From: Spirochaetales bacterium
Lineage (GTDB): Bacteria; Spirochaetota; Spirochaetia; Treponematales; Treponemataceae
Length of the DNA: 37,906 bases
Direction: 5' to 3'
Assembly (NCBI GenBank): GCA_003246765.1
Contig: QKDA01000131.1
Coordinates: 1 to 37,906 of the forward strand
Position numbers and translations under genes: made by a program. This document shows positions 23,734 through 31,668 of this stretch, piece after piece (positions within the stretch are counted from its first letter, which is position 1; each line of letters starts with the position of its first letter). The notes beneath the pieces are model-generated. The model did not search any database, was not told where the DNA came from, and was given only the letters and a program-made list of their open reading frames with translations.

Positions 23734-24306
23734 TTACTCCTCGGCAACCGCTTCATCGGCGGCTTCCTCGGTCTCTACCGAGGCTTCATTGCGCTCGTAG
23801 TCACGGTCGCGGCGTTCGCGCCGCTCGTGGCGCGGGGGGTGAGATTCGGACTTGTTCTCGGGCTGGGCTTCGACGATGACCTCGATCTCGGCGAGGGCGC
23901 CCTCGTAGAGACGGATGGTGGCACGGTACTTGCCGACGCTCTTGAAGGTTAATCCCGGAAGCTCGATGCGCTTCCTCTCGATCTCGTAGCCGAGCTTGGC
24001 GAGTTCGTCCGCTATGGTCTGGTTGGTCACGGCGCCGTAAAGCTTGCCGTTGGCTCCGGCGGGCATAACGAGGGCGATCTTGGCGGATTCCAGCTTTTCC
24101 TTGAGGCTCGCCGCGTCGGCGCGCTTCACCTGCTTCTTGGCCTCAATCTCGGCCTTTCGGCCCGCGAAATGGGCCACGGTCACGTCATTGTGGGGAACCG
24201 CGAGATTCCTCGGGAACAGGTAGTTCCTGGCATACCCCATGGCGACGTCCTTGACGTCCCCTTCCTCGCCAAGATGCTTCACGTCCTGGTTGAGAATTAC
24301 CTTCAT
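23734..24306 (-). CDS. rplI: Ribosomal protein L9 with charged C-terminal tail
   Basis: Large-subunit protein, 190 residues. MKVILNQDVKHLGEEGDVKDVAMGYARNYLFPRNLA is the canonical N-domain, followed by the long helix and the C-domain (LYGAVTNQTIADEL...RKRIELP). After about residue 150 there is a 40-residue tail, first Arg-rich then Glu/Ala-rich, that typical L9 (near 148 residues) lacks. AAGGAG lies 6 bases before the ATG at 24306; an upstream start would overlap the preceding membrane gene. Confidence 0.96.
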   Translation of the reverse strand: MKVILNQDVKHLGEEGDVKDVAMGYARNYLFPRNLAVPHNDVTVAHFAGRKAEIEAKKQVKRADAASLKEKLESAKIALVMPAGANGKLYGAVTNQTIADELAKLGYEIERKRIELPGLTFKSVGKYRATIRLYEGALAEIEVIVEAQPENKSESHPPRHERRERRDRDYERNEASVETEEAADEAVAEE

Positions 24307-24350
24307 ATCGAGCTCCTTAACTCTTGACGGGCTTTGCCCGCCTTGTATTA

Positions 24351-25382
24351 TCAGACATCCCCGTCTCCAGGAGTTGGATCGGGGAGGTCCGTATCGACAA
24401 GCCGCGAGCGAAGGGGAACGAAAAGCTCCACAGCCCCCGCGACGGCCAATAATCCAAATAACAAAAGCCCCCCGCCCGCGATCAGGGCAAGAAAGAGGCC
24501 GGCGGAAACCCAAAGAAGGGGCTGTCTCCCCTTACGGTTAAGCCGCGCAAGGGCAACCCGAAGGATTCCCGCGCCCTGAAGAAAAAAGAGGAATGCCGAC
24601 CCTATCAGGGCATTCCAAGCCGCCGCTTCCAGCCAGGGCAGCTGGACGAAGCGGTGCGCCACGATCCCTATCATGCCGAAGAGCAGGGGGATGATCAGAA
24701 GCGGATCGTTCTCGAATCTTTTCAGCGAAAAGGGCCGAATCAGGTAAGGCCTGAACCGTTCGAGAGCCCATCGCCCCGCCCTCCAGGAGGCGGCATATGC
24801 CACCAAGGGGGCTGGAAACACGGAATACAGCATGGTCTTGCGGGCGATACCGTAAAGGCTTTCTTCCGAAAAACCCGCGAGAATGAGGGAAGAATCGGGC
24901 GCCTGGGCGAAGACCTCAGAAAAAAAGAGCGAACCCTCAGCGGCGAAGGACCGCAGGAAGGCATCCAATTCGGATCCCAAGGGCGTGGCCGCGGCAAGAA
25001 AGACCCAAGCCAAGGCCGAAGCCAGGGCGGCCAAAAGAATCCGCCATTCATCCCGGGGAAGCCCGGGGACCGCCGCCGCCGCCAAGGGAAGAGCCAAAAT
25101 GGCCCCGCTCAAGGCCGCGGACGCCAGGGCATCCGCCGTCACCGTTCCCGTAGCCGCCAGGGTCGTCCCGGTGACCGCAATGTCGAAAAGCACCATAAGG
25201 GGCAAGCTCGACGCTACCGCCGCCTTGCCGTACCTGAAACGGATAAAAAAAACCGGCGCTCCGTAAAGGAACGCGAGAAGGGGGAACCAGTGGAGAATGG
25301 ACACGGCAACCGCCGCGGCGGCTGCCGAAGCCGGCAGGGAGGACCAAAACCCTCCCCCCCGGCGGGTTCCCTCGGGGGACAC
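24351..25382 (-). CDS. Multi-pass membrane protein, possibly DUF2232/YybS-like
   Basis: A 343-residue hydrophobic protein with about eight membrane segments, rich in Ala and Leu. I do not recognise clear motifs. Its place between rpsR and rplI matches that of yybS-type membrane genes (DUF2232) near rplI in other bacteria, which is the main reason for the suggestion. It starts with GTG at 25382, two bases after the rpsR stop, without a good Shine-Dalgarno, so it depends on coupling to rpsR. An aromatic-rich segment (FIRFRYGKAAVA) lies near residue 50. Confidence 0.75.
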   Translation of the reverse strand: MSPEGTRRGGGFWSSLPASAAAAAVAVSILHWFPLLAFLYGAPVFFIRFRYGKAAVASSLPLMVLFDIAVTGTTLAATGTVTADALASAALSGAILALPLAAAAVPGLPRDEWRILLAALASALAWVFLAAATPLGSELDAFLRSFAAEGSLFFSEVFAQAPDSSLILAGFSEESLYGIARKTMLYSVFPAPLVAYAASWRAGRWALERFRPYLIRPFSLKRFENDPLLIIPLLFGMIGIVAHRFVQLPWLEAAAWNALIGSAFLFFLQGAGILRVALARLNRKGRQPLLWVSAGLFLALIAGGGLLLFGLLAVAGAVELFVPLRSRLVDTDLPDPTPGDGDV

Positions 25383-25384
25383 GA

Positions 25385-25687
25385 TCAGCTTACGACGTAG
25401 GGAAGCATCGCGAGGGCGCGGGCGCGCTTGATCTCGAGGGCGAGACGGCGCTGGTGCTTCGCGCAGGTTCCGGTAATCCGGCGGGGAAGGATCTTCCCGC
25501 GCTCAGTGGTATAGCGGCGAAGTCCGTCCGCGTCCTTGTAGTCGATCTTGGCCTTCTGGGTGCAGAAGCGGCAGACCTTCTTGCGGAAGAACATCTTGCC
25601 CTTGCGGGGGCCGCGGTCGTCTCCGTCGCGGCTGGAATCCTGCATCGGCATTTCGCTTTCCATATCTTTCATTTTCTCGTCGGACAT
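25385..25687 (-). CDS. rpsR: Ribosomal protein S18
   Basis: Small-subunit protein, 100 residues, that pairs with S6. The core [54 protein letters not shown] (described here by its conserved parts CRFC, PRRITGT and HQRRL) is standard, with zinc-binding-type cysteines. It has a Met/Asp/Glu-rich N-terminal extension of about 25 residues. AAGGAG lies 7 bases before the ATG. It follows ssb by 64 bases, a gap that holds a short GC-rich hairpin. Confidence 0.96.
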   Translation of the reverse strand: MSDEKMKDMESEMPMQDSSRDGDDRGPRKGKMFFRKKVCRFCTQKAKIDYKDADGLRRYTTERGKILPRRITGTCAKHQRRLALEIKRARALAMLPYVVS

Positions 25688-25751
25688 TGGTTATCTCCTT
25701 AAAAGCTAGCTTGGGTTGACGATGGTTTCCCGCCCGAGGGGCGGCCCTTCG

Positions 25752-26270
25752 TCAGAAGGGAATGTCGTCGGGATAGTCCGGAGGACTCGGGTAATCCTGG
25801 TCGCCGGAGTCCCTGACGGGAGCGTCCGGGCGGCGCTGATACCCGCCGGAAGGCTGGCTCCGGTTCTGATAGCCTCCGCCTTGACCGTTCTGGCCAGCCT
25901 GGCCAGCCTGGCCGTAAGAGGCTCCGCCGCCGGAGGCGGCGCCCTGGTTGCCCCCCAGAAGCTGGACATTGGTGGCCATAATCTCGATTTTGCTCCGAGA
26001 TTGGCCGTCCTGTTCCCAGCGGTTCTGGTGCAGCTCCCCTTCCACGGCGACCTGCTTTCCCTTTACCAGGTACTGGTTGAGGTTCTCCCCGGATCGTCCC
26101 CACAGGACGATATCGAAGAAGTTAGCCTCATCCACCCATTGATCGCCGTTTTTGCGGCGCTTGTTGACCGCTATGGCAAACTTGCAGACCGCCATTCCCC
26201 CGGACGTGTACTTGAGTTCCGCGTCTCGGGTGAGTCGGCCTATCAAAATCACGTGATTTACGTCTGCCAC
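25752..26270 (-). CDS. ssb: Single-stranded DNA-binding protein
   Basis: Protects and organises single-stranded DNA at forks. The 172-residue protein has the OB fold (VNHVILIGRLTRDAELKYT, VEGELHQNRWEQDGQ), a Gly/Gln-rich linker from about residue 110, and the acidic tip DDIPF used to recruit repair proteins. It starts with GTG; AAGGAG lies 7 bases upstream. It lies between rpsF and rpsR, the common bacterial order. Confidence 0.97.
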   Translation of the reverse strand: MADVNHVILIGRLTRDAELKYTSGGMAVCKFAIAVNKRRKNGDQWVDEANFFDIVLWGRSGENLNQYLVKGKQVAVEGELHQNRWEQDGQSRSKIEIMATNVQLLGGNQGAASGGGASYGQAGQAGQNGQGGGYQNRSQPSGGYQRRPDAPVRDSGDQDYPSPPDYPDDIPF

Positions 26271-26288
26271 TTCGGCGCTCCTTCTCGA

Positions 26289-26570
26289 TTATTCCTCGAC
26301 GCGGACGAACAGGAAGGTCAGCAGGTTCACGTTGAGCTTAAGCTGACGGTCCATCTCGACGATCTTCTCGGGGGCGGCGTTGATGTTGAACAGCACGTAA
26401 CGGCCCCGGGTGCGCTTCTTGATCTCGTAGGTGAGATCCCGGTCGCCGTAGGGCTCTTCGCTCAGGATCTGGGCGCCGAAATCGGCGAGGGTCTTGCGGA
26501 CGGCCTCTGCGCCGGTCTTGAACTGGTCTTCTTCCAACGGGAAAACGACCATCAGTTCATACTTTCTCAT
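26289..26570 (-). CDS. rpsF: Ribosomal protein S6
   Basis: Small-subunit protein, 93 residues, binding next to S18. MRKYELMVVFPLEED, the GDRDLTYEIKKRTRGRYVLFNI strand pair and LKLNVNLLTFLFVR are standard. It has no long acidic tail. AGGAGG lies 4 bases before the ATG. First gene of its operon, behind a leader of about 80 bases. Confidence 0.97.
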   Translation of the reverse strand: MRKYELMVVFPLEEDQFKTGAEAVRKTLADFGAQILSEEPYGDRDLTYEIKKRTRGRYVLFNINAAPEKIVEMDRQLKLNVNLLTFLFVRVEE

Positions 26571-26687
26571 GGTTCCTCCTCACGGACACATTTCTGGGCC
26601 CGCCGCTCATGGGCGACGGGCGGGAGTTATCGTTCGGCATGCGCCGACACGGTCTCATACTCTACCCTTTTACGCGTCTTTGGTCAA
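26571..26687 (-). promoter_or_regulatory. Promoter and structured leader of the rpsF operon
   Basis: On the minus strand TTGACC (26682-26687), 17 bases, TAGAGT (26659-26664). The predicted leader of about 80 bases can form a TCGGC/GCCGA hairpin (about 26633-26647) and a GC-rich CCCGCC/GGCGGG stem. Leaders of rpsF-rpsR operons in many phyla carry an S6:S18-binding element; I cannot confirm its consensus here. Confidence 0.5.
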
Positions 26688-26730
26688 GAACGGCTCCGGC
26701 GCTGCCGATAGGGAAAGCATAGAGGTGATT

Positions 26731-27171
26731 ATGCTGCAGAACATCGTGTTCCAGGACAATATCTATCAAATAGCCCGTTCCATCGACACCCTTCACGAAG
26801 GTTTGCTGCTCGACCTGGCGGGGGAGTATTTTTTCGAGAAATCCGTGGATGACATGCTTTTTTTCGATTCCACGATCCAGAAAATACACCGCCAGCTTAC
26901 GGACAACCAAAGGATAGCTGGGTTCCTGACGATCATGCAAAATCTCCTTTCCTGCGACCACCGGTTCATCGAGCTTCTCGACCGGATTATCTCCCTGAAA
27001 GGATCCATGAGCGACCGCTTCATTCCCCTGCTCCCGAAGATCAACGCCCTCAGGGAGACCCATCACGCCCTCGCCCGATCAATCGCCGACACCATCGTGA
27101 AGAACGATCCCTCCGGGGATTCCGACGACATTGTATCCAGGAATGAGTTGAGCGAACTCCTCAATTTCTGA
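26731..27171 (+). CDS. Hypothetical helical protein
   Basis: A 146-residue cytoplasmic protein with no family I recognise. It is rich in amphipathic helices (IYQIARSIDTLHEGLLLDLAGEYFF, STIQKIHRQLTDNQRI, SDRFIPLLPKINALRE), has one Cys, and ends in an acidic stretch DSDDIVSRNELSELLNF. GAGGTG lies just before the ATG at 26731; a GTG two codons earlier is a possible alternative. Divergent from rpsF. Its 3' end contains the promoter of the next gene. In Treponema a small unknown gene holds the same place after rpsF, so it is probably conserved. Confidence 0.75.
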   Translation: MLQNIVFQDNIYQIARSIDTLHEGLLLDLAGEYFFEKSVDDMLFFDSTIQKIHRQLTDNQRIAGFLTIMQNLLSCDHRFIELLDRIISLKGSMSDRFIPLLPKINALRETHHALARSIADTIVKNDPSGDSDDIVSRNELSELLNF

Positions 27172-27177
27172 TATACT
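27148..27177 (+). promoter_or_regulatory. Promoter of the COG2509-type gene, predicted leaderless
   Basis: TTGAGC (27148-27153), 18 bases, TATACT (27172-27177), then 7 bases to the ATG. The box starts directly after the preceding stop codon. No Shine-Dalgarno is present. Confidence 0.6.
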
Positions 27178-27184
27178 CCCGATC

Positions 27185-28471
27185 ATGCAAAGCTATGACT
27201 GCGTGATCGCGGGCTCTGGTCCCGCGGGGCTCGCCGCGGCCTTTGAGCTCCTCAAGGCCAAACCGAACGCGAAAATCCTCCTCCTGGAGAGGGAAAAGGT
27301 CTCTTCCGGAGGTCTCCGGAACGACTGCAAGATGAATTTTTCCTACCCTATCGGCTTTCCCACGGAGTATTGGGAACCCGATACGGCCAGGGGATACCTC
27401 GAGCGGGTCGAGGAATTTCTCGCGCCGGCGATACTCCCCCAGAAGAATCTCGTAACCTACCAAAAGAGGGCTTCCCGCATCGGAGTGGAGCTTCTCATGA
27501 TACGCCAGTCCCACCTGGGCACCGACGGCGGGCTCAAGCTCATCAAGGAACTTATCGCCCGGCTTTCCTCTTCCGGGGTGGAGGTATGCCTGGAAGAGGA
27601 GCTTTTGTCCATGGACAAGGGCGCCAAGACCGCGAAAACCACCAAACGCGAGGTATCCTGGGATTCCCTCGTGGTGGCTCCCGGCAGACACGGCTTCGAC
27701 TTTCTCAGGCGCTTCATGCGGGACAACGGAATCGAGTATTCCGACAATTCCATCGACGTCGGCGTTCGGGTGGAAACCCGGATCGAGCACTACCCCATCG
27801 TCCGGGACTACTACGATCCCAAGTTTATCTTCCCCGAGAGAACCCGCACCTTTTGTACCAATTCTGGCGCCGCCCACGTGGTGCAGGAGCGCTACTACGC
27901 ATCCAACGGGCAAACCTATTACAGCGTCAACGGACACGCCTTTTCCCATGAAAAGCCCTCCAACGGCCTCGTGAACTTCGCGGTGCTCAGAAGCGTGGAG
28001 TTTACGGAGCCCCTGGCCTCCGGCCAGGACTACGCGGAGTTCCTCGCGTCCCTGGCCATGCTCACCGGGGGCGGGCACCCCATCATGCAACGCATCGGCG
28101 ATTTCCGCCTGGGCAAACGGTCCACCGCGGACGCCATGAACGGGGACCTTTACGACTTCGAGCCCTCCCTGCCAAGCTGTACCCCCGGGGACATCGGCCT
28201 CGCGATGCCCTCTAAGTTCCTGCGGTCCATCTGGAAGGCCCTCAAGCAGCTGGACACCATCGTTCCCGGGGTACTCCATCCCGCCACCATCCTGTACTAC
28301 CCGGAAATCAAGCTTTACGCCAACAAACCCCGCTTTATGAACGACCATTTCATGGCCGCCGAGGACGTGTATCTCATCGGCGACGGGGCCGGAACCTCCC
28401 GGGGCATAACAGGGGCCTGGGCTTCGGGCCTCAGGGCCGCCGACGGCATCCGGGAACGGAAGGGGTACTGA
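27185..28471 (+). CDS. FAD-dependent dehydrogenase, COG2509-like
   Basis: A 428-residue flavoprotein with an N-terminal Rossmann motif (VIAGSGPAGLAAAFEL, then LLLERE), a GGLRND segment and a C-terminal FAD-binding stretch EDVYLIGDGAGTSRGITGAWASGL. The middle part has no cysteine pair for disulfide chemistry. This layout matches the uncharacterised COG2509 dehydrogenases found in many anaerobes; the substrate is not known. It lies directly before rsmD (stop and ATG adjacent), so the two are co-translated. No Shine-Dalgarno. Confidence 0.85.
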   Translation: MQSYDCVIAGSGPAGLAAAFELLKAKPNAKILLLEREKVSSGGLRNDCKMNFSYPIGFPTEYWEPDTARGYLERVEEFLAPAILPQKNLVTYQKRASRIGVELLMIRQSHLGTDGGLKLIKELIARLSSSGVEVCLEEELLSMDKGAKTAKTTKREVSWDSLVVAPGRHGFDFLRRFMRDNGIEYSDNSIDVGVRVETRIEHYPIVRDYYDPKFIFPERTRTFCTNSGAAHVVQERYYASNGQTYYSVNGHAFSHEKPSNGLVNFAVLRSVEFTEPLASGQDYAEFLASLAMLTGGGHPIMQRIGDFRLGKRSTADAMNGDLYDFEPSLPSCTPGDIGLAMPSKFLRSIWKALKQLDTIVPGVLHPATILYYPEIKLYANKPRFMNDHFMAAEDVYLIGDGAGTSRGITGAWASGLRAADGIRERKGY

Positions 28472-29005
28472 ATGCGCATAACCGGAGGAAGCCTCTGCGG
28501 CAGGACCGTCACCGTGCCCGGCGGGGTGATACGGCCCGCCATGGACAGGATGAGAGAATCCCTCTTCGCCATTCTCGGCGACCTCTCGGGCAAGGCCTTT
28601 TTAGACACCTTTTCCGGTTCCGGCATATGCGCCCTGGAGGCGGTCTCCCGGGGGGCGGACCCGGTCTACCTCGTGGAAAAGGACCCTATCAAGGTAGAGA
28701 CGATCTTCAAGAATATCGCCATGGCCCCCGTCCGCATCGAGTGCAAATTCATGTCCGTGGAGCTCTTCCTGAAGCGGTCGAAAATTCCCTTCGACATCAT
28801 CTACTTCGACCCTCCCTTCCCGTACAAATTTCACGGAAGCCTCATTGAAATGACGGGAAAACTCCCGGTTCTCAAGGAGGGGGGGCTCTCCATAATGCAC
28901 CGTCCCAAGGAAAGGATTATCCCCGAAACCCTAGGGAACATGACAAAAGTGGACGAACGGGCGTACGGCCGTTCCATCGTGGATTTTTACAGAAAGAATT
29001 CGTAA
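28472..29005 (+). CDS. rsmD: 16S rRNA (guanine-N2)-methyltransferase RsmD
   Basis: Methylates G966 of 16S rRNA (E. coli numbering). The 177-residue protein has MRITGGSLCGRTV, RPAMDRMRESLFAIL, the SAM-binding DTFSGSGICALEAVSRGA, and the catalytic motif DPPF (IIYFDPPFP). The family usually has DPPY, so Phe replaces Tyr, a tolerated change. AAGGGG lies 6 bases before the ATG. It sits between the flavoprotein and TPR genes. Confidence 0.95.
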   Translation: MRITGGSLCGRTVTVPGGVIRPAMDRMRESLFAILGDLSGKAFLDTFSGSGICALEAVSRGADPVYLVEKDPIKVETIFKNIAMAPVRIECKFMSVELFLKRSKIPFDIIYFDPPFPYKFHGSLIEMTGKLPVLKEGGLSIMHRPKERIIPETLGNMTKVDERAYGRSIVDFYRKNS

Positions 29006-29022
29006 AAGCTTCGGGCGCGCGC

Positions 29023-29051
29023 TTGCAATCAAGATAATTTACCCCTATTAT
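29023..29051 (+). promoter_or_regulatory. Promoter of the gene at 29068 and the TPR-rlmN unit
   Basis: TTGCAA (29023-29028), 17 bases, TATTAT (29046-29051). A start near 29058 leaves a leader of about 10 bases with a weak AGGGA. Confidence 0.65.
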
Positions 29052-29067
29052 AGCATTAGGGATTGTT

Positions 29068-29403
29068 TTGAGCTCAAAAATAACCGACGACATTGACCGG
29101 TTAAGCGTGCCCGGCTTGATAAAAAGCACCGACCGGCCCGTTCAGAACCTCAGCACCGAACAGCGTGCTGCCCTTAACCGGAAGGGCAACCAATTCTTCA
29201 ATGAGGGCGACGTGGAGTCGGCGAAAAGGATTTTCGTGACCACGGGCTACTCCGACGGATTGACGAGGATCGGCGACAAACTATCTGAAAAGGGGGCCGA
29301 ACTGGATGCCCTCAAGATGTACTGGTTGGCCCACAACCGAAGAAAGGCCGACCCGCTTATCGAAAAAATGGCGAAACTGATTGCAACCATGCTAACTGAC
29401 TAA
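29068..29403 (+). CDS. Small hypothetical protein (helical, TPR-like)
   Basis: A 111-residue protein starting with TTG at 29068; no ATG or GTG fits better and a promoter lies just upstream. Residues 30-100 look like helix pairs: LNRKGNQFFNEGDVESAKRIF and GDKLSEKGAELDALKMYWLAHN follow a TPR-like spacing (alanine/glycine at helix-packing sites). I know no function. It precedes the TPR gene by 13 bases, so the two are likely partners in one transcript. Confidence 0.75.
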   Translation: MSSKITDDIDRLSVPGLIKSTDRPVQNLSTEQRAALNRKGNQFFNEGDVESAKRIFVTTGYSDGLTRIGDKLSEKGAELDALKMYWLAHNRRKADPLIEKMAKLIATMLTD

Positions 29404-29416
29404 AGAGGTTAAAAAA

Positions 29417-30565
29417 ATGTCCGACCTGCTTCATGACATGCCGCATATTCCCGAACCGACCGCCGGGCAGACCGAAGAAGACAAGAAGTTCAACGAGATC
29501 GCGGAACTCTCCAAGAACGGCTATCTTCTCCTTAAGGACAACCGAGTCGACGAGGCCGAGCGGGCTTTCAGGAAGATCCTCGAGATCGAGGAAAAGAACA
29601 ACTACGCCCTGGTAGGACTTGGGGACGCGGCCCGAAAGAGGAACCACTACCGCGACGCGGTGGGCTTTTACACGGACTGTCTCGCCTTCCATCCGGGAAA
29701 CAACTACGCCCTTTTCGGCCTGGCGGACTGCTATAAGGCCCTCAACCAATACAACAAGGCCATTGAGATTTGGGAGCAGTATCTCCAGCACGACGACAGG
29801 AACATCACGGTGCTTACCCGGGTGGCCGACGCCTACCGCAAGATCCGCGACTTCCGCCAATCCAAGATCCTGTACCTGCGGGTGCTCGACATGGAGGAGA
29901 ATAATCCCTATGCCCTCATAGGCCTCGGGCACCTGCACTACGACTTTAAGGAATATCGGGACGCCCTCTACTACTGGCAGAAGATGCTGGAACTCAACGA
30001 GGATTCCGTGGACATCCGGGTGCTGACCTCCATCGGCAACTGCCACCGAAAGCTCAAAACCTTCGAGCAGGGAATCTATTATTTCCAGCGGGCCCTCCGA
30101 ATGGATCCGGACAATTTCTACGCCCTGTTCGGGTTGGCTGACTGTTACCGGGGCATGAACCAGCAGTTCCGCTCGGTGGAATACTGGAACAAGATCCTGG
30201 AAAAGGACCAGAACAACAAGGTCATCCTTACCCGCGCCGGGGACGCCTACCGGAGCATGGGGGATTACGACCTGGCCCAGGATTACTACCAGCGGGCCCT
30301 GGACATTGAATTCGACGTGTATGCGGTGCTCGGTCTTGCCCTTATCAGCAAGGTAAAGGGCCGTTACGAGGAAGCCGCGGTGAGCCTCTCCCGGCTTATC
30401 CAGTCGGATCCCAAGAACTTCCGGCTCTATCTGGAACTTTCTGAGTGCAAACTGGGACTGGGGAACAAGGCCGCTGCCATAGAGGTTCTCCAGGAATTCC
30501 AGAAGCAGGGCATTCGCAACCAGCTCGTCAACGAGGCCCTGGACCGCCTCAGGCCCCGGGAATGA
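29417..30565 (+). CDS. Tetratricopeptide-repeat protein
   Basis: A 382-residue protein made of about ten 34-residue TPRs from residue 35 to the C-terminus. Repeat starts alternate: NNYALVGLGDAA, NNYALFGLADCY, NITVLTRVADAY, NPYALIGLGHLH, VLTSIGNCHR, NFYALFGLADCY, NKVILTRAGDAY. This suggests growth by duplication of a two-repeat unit. No signal peptide, so a cytoplasmic scaffold. AGAGG lies 8 bases before the ATG. Overlaps rlmN as ATGA. Confidence 0.93.
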   Translation: MSDLLHDMPHIPEPTAGQTEEDKKFNEIAELSKNGYLLLKDNRVDEAERAFRKILEIEEKNNYALVGLGDAARKRNHYRDAVGFYTDCLAFHPGNNYALFGLADCYKALNQYNKAIEIWEQYLQHDDRNITVLTRVADAYRKIRDFRQSKILYLRVLDMEENNPYALIGLGHLHYDFKEYRDALYYWQKMLELNEDSVDIRVLTSIGNCHRKLKTFEQGIYYFQRALRMDPDNFYALFGLADCYRGMNQQFRSVEYWNKILEKDQNNKVILTRAGDAYRSMGDYDLAQDYYQRALDIEFDVYAVLGLALISKVKGRYEEAAVSLSRLIQSDPKNFRLYLELSECKLGLGNKAAAIEVLQEFQKQGIRNQLVNEALDRLRPRE

Positions 30566-31662
30566 GCGATTCCCGCAGGGACGGGCCCAAGGCTCTTTCG
30601 GGGTTGCTCCCGGAAGAGCTTTTTTCTTGCCTGGGCTTGGACAAGAAATTCCGGGCCAAGCAGATATTCAAGTGGATCGCCGACGGGGCCCGGGACTTTT
30701 CGGCCATGACCAACCTTCCCCTGCCCCTGAGGGAATCCCTCTCCAGGGGCATTCCCCTTTTTTCGACCTCCCTACTCGCGACCCTCCAGGATCCCGACGG
30801 TACCGTAAAGCTCCAGATAGGCCTAGACGACGGCAGCGCGGTGGAAACCGTGCTGCTCACCGACTCAAGCGGGCGCAAAACCGCCTGCGTCTCATGCCAG
30901 GTAGGCTGCCCCATGGGATGCGCCTTCTGCCAGACCGGCCACATCGGCTACGCGCGGAACCTCGAGGCCGGCGAGATCGTGGAACAGTTTTTCCGCCTTG
31001 AAGATTCCGTCGGGAGACTCGATAACATCGTGTTCATGGGCATGGGAGAGCCGATGCTCAACCTGGAGGCCATTCGCCGTTCCATAGCGATACTTACCCA
31101 CCCCGAGGGAAGGCAGCTTTCGCGGCGAAGGATCACGGTTTCTACCGCGGGAATTACCTCCGGAATCCGGAGCCTTGCCGACGAGGGCCCCGACGTGCGC
31201 CTGGCGGTGTCCCTGACCACGGCGGACCCGGAGCTCCGATCGAGCCTTATGCCGGTAAACCGCGCAAACCCCTTGCCGGAGCTCAAGAAGGCCATCGCCT
31301 ACTTTAGCGAAAAGACCGGCCGGCGGGTTACCCTTGAGGCGGCCCTCATGGGAGGGGTCAACACCGACGAAGCGCATGCCCGACAGATTGCCGACTTCGC
31401 CCGGGGACTCAACGTTCACGTCAACCTCATAGCCTGGAATCCCGTGGAGACCCTGCCCTTCACCAGTCCGGGAAACGCAGAGACCAGGAATTTCACCCGC
31501 CGCCTCGAGGCGCTGGGGCTCAACGTAACCCTTCGCATGCGCCGGGGCGAAAAGATCGGCGGTGCCTGCGGGCAACTGGGAAAAAGCGTTCAATGCGGCA
31601 TTGCCCCCCAGGATCCGGAAGAGGATCCCTGGTCGGACGGGAAGGAAGACCAGAAAGATTAA
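30562..31662 (+). CDS. rlmN: 23S rRNA/tRNA adenine C2-methyltransferase RlmN
   Basis: Radical-SAM enzyme that methylates C2 of A2503 in 23S rRNA and A37 in some tRNAs. The 366-residue protein has the cluster motif C116-x3-C120-x2-C123 (GCPMGCAFC), MGMGEPMLN, STAGITSGI, SLTTADPELRSSLMPVN, and the methyl-carrying Cys336 in GGACGQL. The N-terminal accessory domain is present (FRAKQIFKWI). It starts with ATG at 30562 overlapping the TPR stop. Codon-end gap to the convergent SH3-like lipoprotein is 6 bases. Confidence 0.97.
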   Translation: MSDSRRDGPKALSGLLPEELFSCLGLDKKFRAKQIFKWIADGARDFSAMTNLPLPLRESLSRGIPLFSTSLLATLQDPDGTVKLQIGLDDGSAVETVLLTDSSGRKTACVSCQVGCPMGCAFCQTGHIGYARNLEAGEIVEQFFRLEDSVGRLDNIVFMGMGEPMLNLEAIRRSIAILTHPEGRQLSRRRITVSTAGITSGIRSLADEGPDVRLAVSLTTADPELRSSLMPVNRANPLPELKKAIAYFSEKTGRRVTLEAALMGGVNTDEAHARQIADFARGLNVHVNLIAWNPVETLPFTSPGNAETRNFTRRLEALGLNVTLRMRRGEKIGGACGQLGKSVQCGIAPQDPEEDPWSDGKEDQKD

Positions 31663-31668
31663 AAAAAG

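Noticed and set aside
27161-28348. 395-residue antisense frame to the flavoprotein
   Set aside because: Codon-aligned shadow of a strongly biased gene.
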